NCBI GenBank assembly: GCA_030674155.1
Contig: CM060342.1
Coordinates: 14,139,295-14,156,794 of the forward strand
DNA from: Stramonita haemastoma
Taxonomy: Eukaryota > Mollusca > Gastropoda > Neogastropoda > Muricidae
Length of the DNA: 17,500 nt
Reading direction: 5' to 3'
Part shown: one piece after another, positions 1 through 8,542 of the stretch
How positions within the stretch are numbered: position 1 is the stretch's first letter
Layout: each line of letters begins with the position of its first letter
Program-made: the position numbers and the translations under genes
The notes under the pieces: generated by a model
What the model was told of the DNA's origin: nothing
Seen by the model: only the letters and a program-made list of their open reading frames with translations
Database searches by the model: none

Positions 1-749
1 TCCACATTATGTAATCCTGTTCCACATCCTGTAATCCTGCCCCACATTCTATAATTCTGTTCTACAGTTTGTTCCACAGTCTGTAATCCTGTTCCACAGT
101 TTGTTCCACATTCTGTAATCCTGTTCCCCATTCTGTAACCCCGTTCCCCATTCTGTAATCCTGTTCCACATTATGTAATCCTGTTCCAGTCTGTAATCCT
201 GTTTCACAGTGTGTAATCCTGTTCCACAGTCTGTAATCCTATTCCGCAGTTTGTTCCACATTGTGCAATCCTGTTCAACACTCTGCAATCCTGTTCCACA
301 GTCTGAAATCCTGTTCCAGTTTGATCCACAAACTATAATCCTGTTCAACACTCTGTAATCCTGTCCCACATTCTGTAATCCTGTTCCACAGTTTGTTCCA
401 CAAACTATAATCCTGTTCAACACTCTGTAATCCTGTCCCCATTCTGTAATCCTGTCCCCCATTCTGTAATCCTGTCCCCATTCTGTAATCCTGTTCCACA
501 TTCTGTAATCCTGGGCCACATTATGTAATCCTGTTCCACACTTCTGTAATCCTGTCCCACAGTGTGTTCCATATTCTGTAATCCTGTTCCACATTCTGTA
601 ATCCTGTTCCACATTCTGTAATCCTGTTCCACACTCTGTAATCCTGGGCCACACTCTGTAATCCTGGGCCACACTCTGTTCCGCATTCTGTAATCCTGCT
701 CCACATTATGTAATCCTGTTCCACACTCTGTAATCCTGGGCCACATTCT
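1..749. repeat. 20-bp minisatellite array
   Basis: About 35 imperfect tandem units fill this stretch. The commonest unit reads TTCCACATTCTGTAATCCTG (20 bp). Variants begin GGCCACA, TCCCCA or TTCCACAG, and some units are shortened to about 9 bp (TTCCACAGT followed directly by TTGTTCCACA). The array continues off the left edge and ends abruptly in ordinary sequence near 750. Reading the minus strand gives long open frames rich in QDYR/NRIT, but these are only the repeat translated in three frames. There are no unique spacers, so this is not a CRISPR array. Confidence 0.95.
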
Positions 750-865
750 TCGGATTTTCCCCCACTGTTTTCGCTTGAAGGCGCCTCATCTTTGACTCAC
801 ACTGCTTCTCCATCCTGCAACGCATCAAGAGCATTGATTCCTTATTACTGAAGTGCGATATCTAT

Positions 866-1090
866 GATCGATAAAAATGATGATGGTGGAGATGATGTGT
901 GATATGTGATCGAGAAAAATGATGATGATGTGATAATTATGATAAAGAAAAATGATGATGGAGATGATGATAATTATGATATGCGATTGAGAAAAATGAT
1001 GATGGCGGAGATGGTGATGATATGTGATGGAGATGATGATTATGTGATCGAAAAAAATGATGATGATGGGAGATGATGATGATGACAGAA
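866..1090. repeat. Degenerate GAT-rich tandem repeat
   Basis: The motif AAAAATGATGATG recurs near 872, 915, 948, 994 and 1050, each time followed by GAGATGATG or TGATAATTATGAT blocks. Spacing is 33 to 56 bp. It is an imperfect minisatellite built on a GAT trinucleotide. Low-complexity open frames on the minus strand are shadows of it. Confidence 0.8.
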
Positions 1091-1133
1091 GAAGCAACAA
1101 CTGCTGCTAAATAATTACCACTATTACTACCAG

Positions 1134-1376
1134 TGTGACTGCTGCTGCTGTTGCTTCTTCTACTACTACGACTGATAATAATGATAACAATGATGACGAT
1201 GATGAAATTTACGATAACAATAATAGCAATAACAACAATGATAATACAAACGACGATGACGAAGATTAATGTCACTTCTTGAACTGATCTACACATTATA
1301 GAAAAACGCTAGGTCAAGACTGGTGTTTGTGATCACACACGCATGCACGCACGCGCACACACGCACACACACACAC
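1134..1376 (+). repeat. Direct repeat, left copy (~240 bp)
   Basis: This copy runs from TGTGACTGCTGCTGCTG, through a GAT/AAT-rich segment and a unique stretch (ACTTCTTGAACTGATCTACA), to CACACACGCATGCACG. The same order recurs at 1810-2046. The copies differ mainly by single-base losses in the right copy, for example in the A run after ATTATAG and in GCTAGG versus GCTAG. A truncated LINE lies exactly between them. Confidence 0.9.
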
Positions 1377-1799
1377 TCACTCACTCACTCACAGTCCCAT
1401 GTCCCAAAGGACGTAGGGGGACATGAGAGAAGACGCAACGGAGATCTTTCCATGCTTCACGATCCTGTGTGGCTAGTAGAGGCGTTGCAGGGGTTGGCAT
1501 CCAGTCTTTGATGTTGTCAACCCATGATTTCTTTGGCGGCTCTTCTTCTTTTGCCCTCGACTGTTCCTTGCAAGATGGTTTTGCTAGGGTGTTGTGTCTT
1601 GTGTGTGACCAACCACATCAGCTTCTCCTCTTTATGGTGGAGAGCAAAGGCTCTTGGGCCCACACGCTTTGATTTCTCTTTCACATAGTTATTGGTCTTG
1701 TGTTCTTTGTATGATATTTTGAGGAGTCTTCTGTGGCACTTGTTCTCGAATGCTTGATTCTTCTCTCTAACTCTGCTGTCACGAGTCCATGATTCACTG
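1377..1799 (-). pseudogene. 5'-truncated LINE 3' end, copy 1
   Basis: On the minus strand this is the last ~420 bp of a non-LTR retrotransposon reverse-transcriptase ORF. It is recognised by near-identity to the longer copy at 16043-16744. It starts at the element's 3' tail, a (TCAC)n run on the plus strand, and reads back to the segment encoding the CESWTL region, where homology stops near 1799. Compared with the other two copies it has many one-base losses within homopolymers, so the frame is broken repeatedly. It cannot encode protein. The losses could be mutational decay, but their uniform type suggests sequence error. It is flanked by 240-bp direct repeats instead of a short target duplication. 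Confidence 0.9.
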
Positions 1800-1809
1800 C
1801 ATGAGTCCA

Positions 1810-2046
1810 TGTGACTGCTGCTGCTGTTGCTTCTTCTACTACTACGATGATAATAATGATAACAATGATGACGATGATGAAATTTACGATAACAATAATA
1901 GCAATAACAACAATGATAATACAACGACGATGACGAAGATTAATGTCACTTCTTGAACTGATCTACACATTATAGAAACGCTAGTCAAGACTGGTGTTTG
2001 TGATCACACACGCATGCACGCACGCGCACACACGCACACACACACA
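1810..2046 (+). repeat. Direct repeat, right copy (~237 bp)
   Basis: This is the second copy of 1134-1376, beginning TGTGACTGCTGCTG and ending in CACACGCATGCACGCACG. It carries about five single-base deletions relative to the left copy. Its right end runs straight into a (CA)n array, where the left copy runs into the LINE tail. Confidence 0.9.
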
Positions 2047-2060
2047 AACACACACACACA

Positions 2061-2106
<46 letters not shown>
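2003..2106. repeat. (CA)n microsatellite
   Basis: A CACG-rich start leads into (CA)n with a single half-unit slip (CACCAC) near 2068. Confidence 0.95.
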
Positions 2107-2108
<2 letters not shown>

Positions 2109-2440
2109 AGATGTATTCATGAATAAATAAATGAGTAATAGTGGGAATGAATAACATTTTTTTTAAAAGCTGCATTATACCTCATCCATCTAGTTCGAAC
2201 TCTTTCAAGCCTCATCTTAAGCTAAAGAGTGTACTCATAATGATCTTGATGTCTGGAATTTACGTGTGTGTGTGCGTGCTGTTTTGCATGAATTTGCACA
2301 CAAAAAGGTCATAGTCTTTAGTGCATGGAAATGGAGACCAAGTGGAAAATTGCGTTTTATAAAAATGCCAGCGGGGCGGGGGTGGTTGTGTGCAGCCCAA
2401 TCCTTTAAACCGATCAGAGGCGAATCGAATCCGCGTCTTG

Positions 2441-2441
<1 letters not shown>
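2107..2441. other. No recognisable gene or element
   Basis: Mixed-composition DNA between two (CA)n arrays. GGCGAATCGAATCCGCG near 2420-2436 looks weakly like a reversed pol III B box, but no matching A box was found. Open frames across it continue into CA repeats and are not credible genes. Confidence 0.5.
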
Positions 2442-2442
<1 letters not shown>

Positions 2443-2484
<42 letters not shown>

Positions 2485-2502
2485 CACACACACACACACA
2501 CA
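2443..2502. repeat. (CA)n microsatellite
   Basis: Nearly pure (CA)n with one slip (ACAACAC) near 2483. Confidence 0.95.
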
Positions 2503-2643
2503 AACAAAACACGAGACAAATGTTGTCAAAATTTTCGTGCAACGTCTATGTGTGTATTCTCGCACAATCTACTCTGTATTTAAGATATTGTAAATGCAGA
2601 CAGTACATAGAGTCTACTAGATTGCGTGCGAATGGCCAGGCCT

Positions 2644-2658
2644 GCACGCGCGCGTGCG

Positions 2659-2730
<72 letters not shown>
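2644..2730. repeat. (CG/CA)n microsatellite
   Basis: Starts with alternating GCACGCGCGCGTGCGC, a potential Z-DNA stretch, and continues as (CA)n with one slip (ACAACAC) near 2695. Confidence 0.95.
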
Positions 2731-2732
<2 letters not shown>

Positions 2733-2739
2733 GGGTTTT

Positions 2740-3290
2740 GTTTTATTTTTTACAGCAGTAGCACAGAAGATACTTTTTATCAGTTTTGCCCGGTTAAAAT
2801 CAATAATCTAAGCAAACAGGGAAAAATCATACAAATCAAATAAAAGATGATAAAAAAAAATCTTTTGAAACGAACCTTGAGTGTGTTGTGCCTTTTCGTA
2901 GTGGCGTTCTTTCTCTCTCAAGCAAGACCATTTCCCACTCTGCTAACTGTCGTCTGCATCTGTCGAGTGTCGGTGTTTTTTCTGCTTCGTTGTAAATTTC
3001 GTGTCGACAGCGTGGCAGCGATCTAACCTTTCTCCGCGAGTTCTGTCAACAGCTAAATGATTTTGCCTCGAAATTTGATTCATGAAAATGTCTGATACCT
3101 TCTAAAAACACAATGCATGTGGAACAAATTTGTCGGCTGATAGGTATTGTTTACCTCTTCCATATTTCGCACAATGGTGTCTATTCATATTCTCGCGCAC
3201 AGAAGAGCGACAGGGAAAGATAATCCATTAGCGACCGGCTGTGTTGCTGAAGGCTAAGGCCAAAGCAGTAGAGTGTGAACTTGACCGAAT
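2740..3290. other. Unannotated, apparently unique DNA
   Basis: About 550 bp of AT-rich sequence with no tandem structure and no similarity to the other repeats in this window. No convincing exon, RNA gene or regulatory site was seen. Confidence 0.5.
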
Positions 3291-3295
3291 TAAGT

Positions 3296-3361
3296 AGAAG
3301 AAGAAGAAGAAGAAGAAGAAGAAGAAGAAGAAGAAAAAGAAAGAAAGAAAGAAAAAAAAAG
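3296..3361. repeat. (GAA)n / (GAAA)n purine tract
   Basis: About 13 GAA triplets (3296-3334) are followed by GAAA repeats and an A run. The plus strand is all purine for about 66 bases, and after one C a second G/A run extends to about 3389. Such mirror-like purine tracts can form triplex DNA. Confidence 0.95.
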
Positions 3362-3395
3362 CGAGGGGAAAGGGGGGGGGAGAGAGAAATCGCAC

Positions 3396-3856
3396 TGTGG
3401 AGCTTTGTAGCCCCATGTATAAGTGACAGCCTGAGTTTGGCTTTATATGAATTTAAAAAGTACTCTTGAATTTGGCAAAATTCATAAGAATTATATCAAG
3501 TTGTATTAAGCAGAAAAAACTATTTTGTTTTGTTGAAACTTTATATATTTTCCAGTGATATTTCGATCCTTTGTTGTTTTTTGTTGTGTGTGTTTTTGTA
3601 TTTTGTTTTGTTTTTGTTTTGTTCGTGTTTTTTTTTTTGGGGGGGGGGGCTGTTGTTGCTGTCAGGGTTTTTTTTGCGTGTTTGTTTATTTTATCTGCGC
3701 TGTTGTAGTTGTTGTTCCCCATTTTGGATGGTGTTTTTTGTGGCTGGTTGGTTTGAACTGAGTAATGAACGCAATCTCGATTGCTGACGATGATTTGGAT
3801 GGTTTGTGTATGCTTTTTTGGGGGTTGTTGTTTTGTTTTTGGGGGGAGGGATTTTT
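3396..3856. other. T/G-rich intergenic stretch
   Basis: This holds homopolymer-rich DNA with T runs, a G run near 3640-3649 and repeated TTTTGTTTTG. No gene, SINE or LINE similarity was seen. Confidence 0.5.
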
Positions 3857-3859
3857 GTT

Positions 3860-3860
<1 letters not shown>

Positions 3861-3931
<71 letters not shown>

Positions 3932-3955
3932 TGTTTGTTTGTTTGTTTGGCAGGT

Positions 3956-4028
<73 letters not shown>

Positions 4029-4030
4029 CG
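3861..4030. repeat. Double (TG)n microsatellite
   Basis: Two (TG)n blocks are separated by a GTTT-repeat segment at about 3932-3960. Each block has one half-unit slip (TGGTG near 3921, TGTTGTG near 3996). Confidence 0.95.
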
Positions 4031-4079
4031 AAAGAGAGAGTTACATGCAGATAGGCAGAGAGACACACACCATCAGACA

Positions 4080-4121
4080 AACATAGAGAGAGAGAGTGAG
4101 AGAGAGTGAGAGTGAGAGTGA

Positions 4122-4171
<50 letters not shown>

Positions 4172-4186
4172 GACAGTGAGAGAGAC

Positions 4187-4229
<43 letters not shown>

Positions 4230-4245
4230 ACACACACACACACAA
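4080..4245. repeat. Compound (GA)n-(ACAG)n-(CA)n array
   Basis: GAGA/GTGAGA repeats lead into a (ACAG)n run at 4125-4168, then GAGACAGT sequence, then (CA)n from about 4191 with one slip (CACCAC) near 4229. Confidence 0.95.
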
Positions 4246-4419
4246 AACACACAGTATAGAGAGAGACACAGAATAAGATATAAAAGACACAGGTTTAGCA
4301 ATTGGACATTTTATTTATCTAACATCCAAAACGGAGGATGAAAGAATGTAAAGAACACCAACGAAAAAAAAAAAACCAGAAATTTTTAAGTAGTGAACTC
4401 CCCAACTCAATCCCCACTA

Positions 4420-4438
4420 CCCCCCCCCCCCCCCCCCC
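4420..4438. repeat. Poly-C tract
   Basis: Nineteen consecutive C. The next 300 bases (4440-4740) are A-rich and show no gene or repeat I recognise. Confidence 0.95.
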
Positions 4439-4740
4439 ACAAAAATAAAAACAAACCTACAACATTTAAAACACAGTTTTTAAAATATGAAAAAAGAGCA
4501 ACCGAAAACAAACCAACCAATATCAATGCAAAAAGTGAAAATGAAATAATGCACCGTTTTTATCACCGATTACGAAGCAAAATCGCTGACAAAGAAAACC
4601 AAAGAAAACTGAAACGATCATGAGATACCCAACAAAATACCAACGACTGCTGAAAACAAAACAAAGTCTCACATTTCACATTTTGTGTGTTTTAGGTTTG
4701 TTTCTTGTTTTGTTTGTCAGTTTCTTTGTTCAGCATAATA

Positions 4741-4905
4741 CAGTGGCCCAGTGGTCCACACATTGGTCTGGAAGTGACGCCTGCATGGTTCAAATCCCAC
4801 CTTGTTTTTTTCCCGTCCATTCTGATAGACCTTCAGTGGTGGTCTGTGTGCTATTCTCTCACCGAAAACAAAACAAGGTCTTGTGTGTCATGGTGTTTTT
4901 ATATA
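4741..4905 (+). mobile_element. tRNA-headed SINE, family D
   Basis: A tRNA-like head carries an A box TGGCCCAGTGGTC at 4744-4756 and a B box GGTTCAAATCC at 4787-4797, the spacing of an RNA polymerase III internal promoter. The rest of a tRNA fold is not evident, so this is a SINE head and not a functional tRNA. The body runs through CCTTCAGTGGTGGTCTGTGT and may end near the (TA)n at 4900. The 3' boundary is uncertain because no second copy is present here. Confidence 0.6.
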
Positions 4906-4975
4906 TATAAACCGATTTTGCTTATATGTACATCACTAGTCTACTTAAGCATCATATGTTAGCTCCTCATAGGGT

Positions 4976-5101
4976 AAAAAGGTAAAGGTGTCCCATAACT
5001 TTGTGGTCGTAGGGGAGCGAGGCATCAGCGATCTCAGCTTCTCTACAGGCCAGCATATTGAGGGCGGCGCCCATCTCCTCTCCCTCGCTGTCTTACCTTT
5101 T
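4976..5101 (-). mobile_element. SINE family C copy 1, 3' part
   Basis: On the minus strand this reads from the segment AGCGAGGGAGAGGAGATGGG to the terminal ACACCTTTACCTTTTTACC. It matches the 3' half of the copy at 14331-14584. It is the continuation of the piece at 5475-5650. The two parts are separated by an inserted family A SINE in opposite orientation. Confidence 0.85.
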
Positions 5102-5116
5102 AAAAAAAAAATTAGG

Positions 5117-5466
5117 GGGGACGGGATGGCCTAGTGGTCACAACATTGCGCTTGCAATTTGACGATCCGGTTCGATTACCGTTCGAGGGGATTTTTCCCC
5201 TGGAGTTAACATCAGAGCTGACTCCACTCTCGCCAAAAGTCCTTCGGATGAGACTGTAAACCGAGGTCCCGTGTGCGAACACGCGCAGAACATCTTGCGC
5301 ACACGTTAAATCCTGTTCCGCTTTTCGTAAGAGTAGGCCATTATGTGCAGGTGGGAACAGATGACAGTATTTACAAAACTGCATACGCACAGGGACTGGA
5401 TGTAAAAAAGCACATGAGTGCTTATTCCATTATCCTCGATATAAAAGAATAAATCAGTTAAAATAA
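5117..5466 (+). mobile_element. SINE family A, full-length copy (A1)
   Basis: The most complete family A copy. The tRNA-like head has an A box TGGCCTAGTGGTC at 5127-5139 and a B box GGTTCGATTACC at 5169-5180. A linker includes GGGGATTTTTCCCC. The central domain (about 5241-5310) contains TTCGGATGAGAC and AAACCGAGGTCCCGTG. The 3' part includes CGCTTTTCGTAAGAGTAGGC and ends ATTATCCTCGATATAAAAGA in an A-rich tail. It has inserted within family C copy 1. Six further partial copies are in this window. Confidence 0.88.
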
Positions 5467-5474
5467 AAAAATAA

Positions 5475-5650
5475 ACTTTCCCTGACCCTACAGAGGGGGG
5501 GTGCCCATTTACAACTGGGTAGACTGTGGGACTTGTACTGAAACCAAGGCGTAAACGGTCACCCATCCACTGGTAACCACGCTCGATGCTGCTTAACCTT
5601 AGCTTAGGGGAAAGCGAGTGCTCTGACCACTGAGCTATCCTGTCCCCGTA
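5475..5650 (-). mobile_element. SINE family C copy 1: tRNA head plus 5S-like part
   Basis: Read on the minus strand, this starts with a tRNA-like head whose A box GATAGCTCAGTGGTC covers 5625-5639. It continues with GCACTCGCTTTCC and then a segment at 5558-5596 that resembles the internal control region of 5S rRNA (AGCATCGAGCGTGGTTACC, then GGATGGGTGACCG). It is therefore a tRNA/5S-like chimera. It is interrupted downstream by the SINE at 5117-5466 and resumes at 5101. Confidence 0.8.
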
Positions 5651-5865
5651 TGGTGGGACTAGCTCAAAATAAGATTTATCTTGATGCCTTCCCCCTGCTG
5701 TATGTTGTCTGCTTATGATGTATGTGTTGTATCGAACCAATCATGTTTAAACCAGTTCTTGTGTGCAACACGCATCAAACACACATAACAAAATCCATAC
5801 AACAAGACATCTGTCGTTAGCACTGACTTAAGATCCTTGCCTCACCGGTGATTATTCATTGAGAA

Positions 5866-5881
5866 CCCCCCCCCCCCCCCC
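5866..5881. repeat. Poly-C tract
   Basis: Sixteen consecutive C followed by an A run. The flanking 5660-5865 shows nothing recognisable. Confidence 0.95.
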
Positions 5882-5907
5882 TAAAAAAAACCAAACAGAC
5901 AAAGCAT

Positions 5908-6606
5908 TTCATTTCATTTACGTTGTATTCAGCCCTACCCATCACGAAAGCAAACCAAAAGAAATTTAAAGGGGGGATAATTTTATAATAGTAACACGTT
6001 CTCTCCCCGGAGAGAGCAGTTCAGTTATTATTTTGGGAAGTTTCTTGCGACTGGAAAACAAGCTAACAAAAATAACATCAAAATAAAACGAGTCATCAAT
6101 CATATAATTATAGTTCTATTTCATTACGAGTTGTTTACAGCCGCAATGGCCACAAAGTTCGTATCAGGGCTGTCACCTAGTTCATTTCCAGTAAGTAGCA
6201 TCAACTTTCAGTTCAGTTCAAAGTCAGCTTTATTTCATTTCATTTCATGTTGTTTAGAGCCCTACCGACCACAAAGGCCTGTCACCTTAAAATCAATTTC
6301 AGCAACTCCGATACCGTTCACCTTTATTCAACAGCAACACCATCTTATCCCAGCAACTTCAACTTGAGAAAAAATCAAATGATAAATTACCTAAAGCACT
6401 TCATTCACTTTAACCCAACAAACCCAGCTGCACTGAGGATGCCAGCCCCTCTGGCTGGTGGCCCCACGGCGGCCTAATATTGATGGGCTCCCTGTGGACT
6501 CCCGACCCTGAGGATGAGACACAACGAATCTGGGTATGGCTGTGGCGGGGGAATTGAAATGAGCTGTGTCGGAACAGCAGGACGGGGACGTTGCAGAAGA
6601 TGAGGC

Positions 6607-6625
<19 letters not shown>
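5908..6625 (+). repeat. Dispersed repeat family E, copy 1
   Basis: The motif GTTGTNTNNAGCC...CACNAANGC followed by CTGTCACCT occurs in three diverged versions, near 5920, 6128 and 6247. A segment reading GAGGATGAGACACAACGAAT follows at about 6511, then an A-rich tail. The same modules recur at 12895-13520. There is no convincing coding frame. The family could be an uncharacterised non-autonomous transposon or part of a segmental duplication. The class is not identifiable from sequence alone. Confidence 0.7.
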
Positions 6626-6637
<12 letters not shown>

Positions 6638-6739
6638 GAAAAAAGGATTGCCAGCCATTTGGCTTAATCTATTTCCCCAGGCTACAATATTTAAAGAAAA
6701 AAAAAAAAAAAAAACGTAGAAAAAGAGGTACATTTCGAA

Positions 6740-6972
6740 ATACCAGTGAAATGTCATAATGTGCAAATAGCACTGCACAATGGACATTATGTGCAAATAG
6801 CACTGCAGAATGGACATTACGTGCAAACAGCACTGCAGAATGCAAACAGCACGCAAATGCAACAGACTGCAGAATGCAAACAGCACTGCAGAATGCAAAC
6901 AGCACGCAGAATGCAAACAGCACTGCAGAATGCAAACAGCACTGCAGAATGCAAAAGCACTGCAGAATGTAC
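6740..6972. repeat. 30/19-bp nested minisatellite
   Basis: Early units are 30 bp (ACTGCAGAATGGACATTACG then TGCAAACAGC). Later units are 19 bp (ACTGCAGAATGCAAACAGC), equal to the 30-bp unit minus an internal 11 bp. A related single motif, GCACAATGGACATCCTGTGC, occurs at 13293-13315 within the second family E copy, suggesting that the array expanded from a family E sequence. Confidence 0.88.
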
Positions 6973-7150
6973 ACTAGTGCCCTTTCATCAACTGCCACCC
7001 AGCAGCAAATCAGTGCAGTGTAAATGACATATAAAGTCTTCGGGGGTACAAGTTTCATGCGAACTGGCACGGGATGGATGCACAGAAAAGGCAAAAAAGC
7101 GAGAAAGAGGAGAAGAGCGAAATGAGAGGGATGGAGAAGAGAGAGGAGAG

Positions 7151-7181
7151 AAGACGAGAGAGAGAGAGAGAGAGAGAGAGA

Positions 7182-7212
<31 letters not shown>

Positions 7213-7318
7213 TAGACGAAGACAGAGACAGAGAGAGACAGACGAGACAGACAGAGACAGAAGACAGAAGACAGACAGACAGACAGAGACAAGAGAGACA
7301 GAAAGAGGGGGGGGGGGG
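7151..7318. repeat. (GA)n / (GACA)n compound array
   Basis: (GA)n at 7156-7180 is followed by (GACA)n and AGAGACAGA variants, ending in a G run at 7307-7318. The strand is strongly purine-biased. Confidence 0.95.
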
Positions 7319-7324
7319 AAGGTA

Positions 7325-7428
7325 AACAATCCCGAAGGTCCCGAAGGTGGGGATGCGATTCATACTGAAAGAGCCCTAGCATAACTACAGAAAAGGGAAT
7401 GGGGACTAGGGGAGGGGGGGGGGGGGGG
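7325..7428 (+). repeat. Family E distal module and poly-G
   Basis: GGTGGGGATGCGATTCATACTGAAA at 7345-7369 matches GGTGGGGATCC...CAGTACTGAAA at 13735-13759, beyond the second family E copy. A 15-base G run closes the stretch at 7414-7428. Confidence 0.55.
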
Positions 7429-7608
7429 TCTAAGCTGGATTAAAACAACAGCAACAAGAGAACAACAAAAATCGTACCTTGAAGTGGAGTTGATAGCTAT
7501 TGATAGCAACGCTTTGCGTGCAGAATACTGATTTCACTAAGTTGGCAACGAAAGCGGGAGTTGTTGATTTGTTATTTATTTACTTACTTTTACATTCCTT
7601 CTCTTATT

Positions 7609-7808
7609 TCTAGGATAATGGCATATGTACTCGTGTGCTTTTATCACATCCAGTCTCCGTGTGCATGCAGTTGTGTAAATCTTGTTACCCATTCCCACCT
7701 CCCTCAAATGGCCTACTCTTCCAAAACGTGGATCATGTTTTAACGTGTGTGCAAGATGTTCTGCTTGTGTTTGCGTATGGGGCCTCGGTTTATAGTCTCA
7801 TCAGAAGT
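7609..7808 (-). mobile_element. SINE family A, 5'-truncated (A3)
   Basis: On the minus strand this begins within the central domain (CTGATGAGACTATAAACCGA) and runs to the 3' end ATTATCCTAG. The tRNA head is missing. The break lies just before the TCGGATGAGAC motif, where a (TG)n array now abuts. Confidence 0.85.
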
Positions 7809-7823
7809 GTATGTGTGTGTGTG

Positions 7824-7900
<77 letters not shown>

Positions 7901-7923
7901 TCAAAGTCAAAGTCAAAGTCAAA
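7808..7923. repeat. (TG)n then (AAAGTC)n
   Basis: A (TG)n array to 7896 contains one slip (GTTGTG) near 7824. It is followed directly by about 4.5 units of the hexamer AAAGTC at 7897-7923. Confidence 0.95.
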
Positions 7924-8097
7924 TTTATATTTCCAAATAGTTCTTTGGAAAGCATAGTTTTGATTTTTTTCATCAAGTTTTCTTTCTAGAAACAAAAATC
8001 ATCTTATCAATGATATTCAGATAACATGATCACGGTAACTTTTAAAAATAAAAATACCTCTAAAAAAAGAAAAAGAAAAAAAGAATGCTTAAAAGTG

Positions 8098-8099
<2 letters not shown>

Positions 8100-8172
<73 letters not shown>

Positions 8173-8228
8173 ACACACGAGCGTGCGTGTGCACGCGAGC
8201 GCTCGCGCAAGCACGCACGTGAGTGCAC
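8100..8228. repeat. Pure (CA)n with GC-rich alternating end
   Basis: About 70 bp of uninterrupted (CA)n lead into GCGTGCGTGTGCACGCGAGC and GCTCGCGCAAGCACGCACGT. The right part is alternating purine-pyrimidine with partial dyad symmetry. The next 260 bp (8229-8490) are A-rich with nothing recognisable. Confidence 0.92.
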
Positions 8229-8494
8229 ATATTTTTGTTTTTAGAATTAAAAAACCATAAAATGTCAAACAAACAAATTAAATCAGGTTACAAACCATCA
8301 ACTCCTTCAAGTTCATACTTTATATATTTGAAATATGAAAAAAATCAAAGCCAAAAAAAAACAAAAAACCCAACCCAACAAACAATAACGCCAAGAACAG
8401 ACCACCAAAAAGTACTTAGCATTCATTGCTGTTAGCATAGAAAAAAAACTATTGGCAATGACATCCCTCCTTGAATGTATACTGATATGAGGCT

Positions 8495-8500
8495 TGTGTG

Positions 8501-8542
<42 letters not shown>

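Noticed and set aside
49..672. 207-codon repeat protein-like frame, minus strand
   Set aside because: A 20-bp repeat reads open by composition in several frames at once. Unit length is not a multiple of three.
825..1296. Ile/Val-rich frame resembling a membrane protein, minus strand
   Set aside because: Arises from GAT/AAT/ATG repeats read antisense, with no conserved features.
2412..2440. tRNA-derived SINE head on the minus strand
   Set aside because: A B-box-like GGATTCGATTCGCC is present but there is no A box at the right distance and no second copy.
4393..4623. 76-codon Lys/Asn-rich frame
   Set aside because: Low-complexity A-rich DNA next to a poly-C tract, with no family resemblance.
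4741..4812. tRNA gene
   Set aside because: A and B boxes are present, but complete acceptor, D, anticodon and T stems are not evident. Flanking body sequence indicates a SINE.
5306..5740. 144-codon open frame, minus strand
   Set aside because: It crosses two nested SINEs in opposite orientation. The sequence is fully explained by them.
6669..7382. 237-codon Ser/Leu/Cys-rich open frame, minus strand
   Set aside because: Composed of the purine array (Ser/Leu repeats) and the 19-bp minisatellite (LHSAVLFAFC-type repeats).
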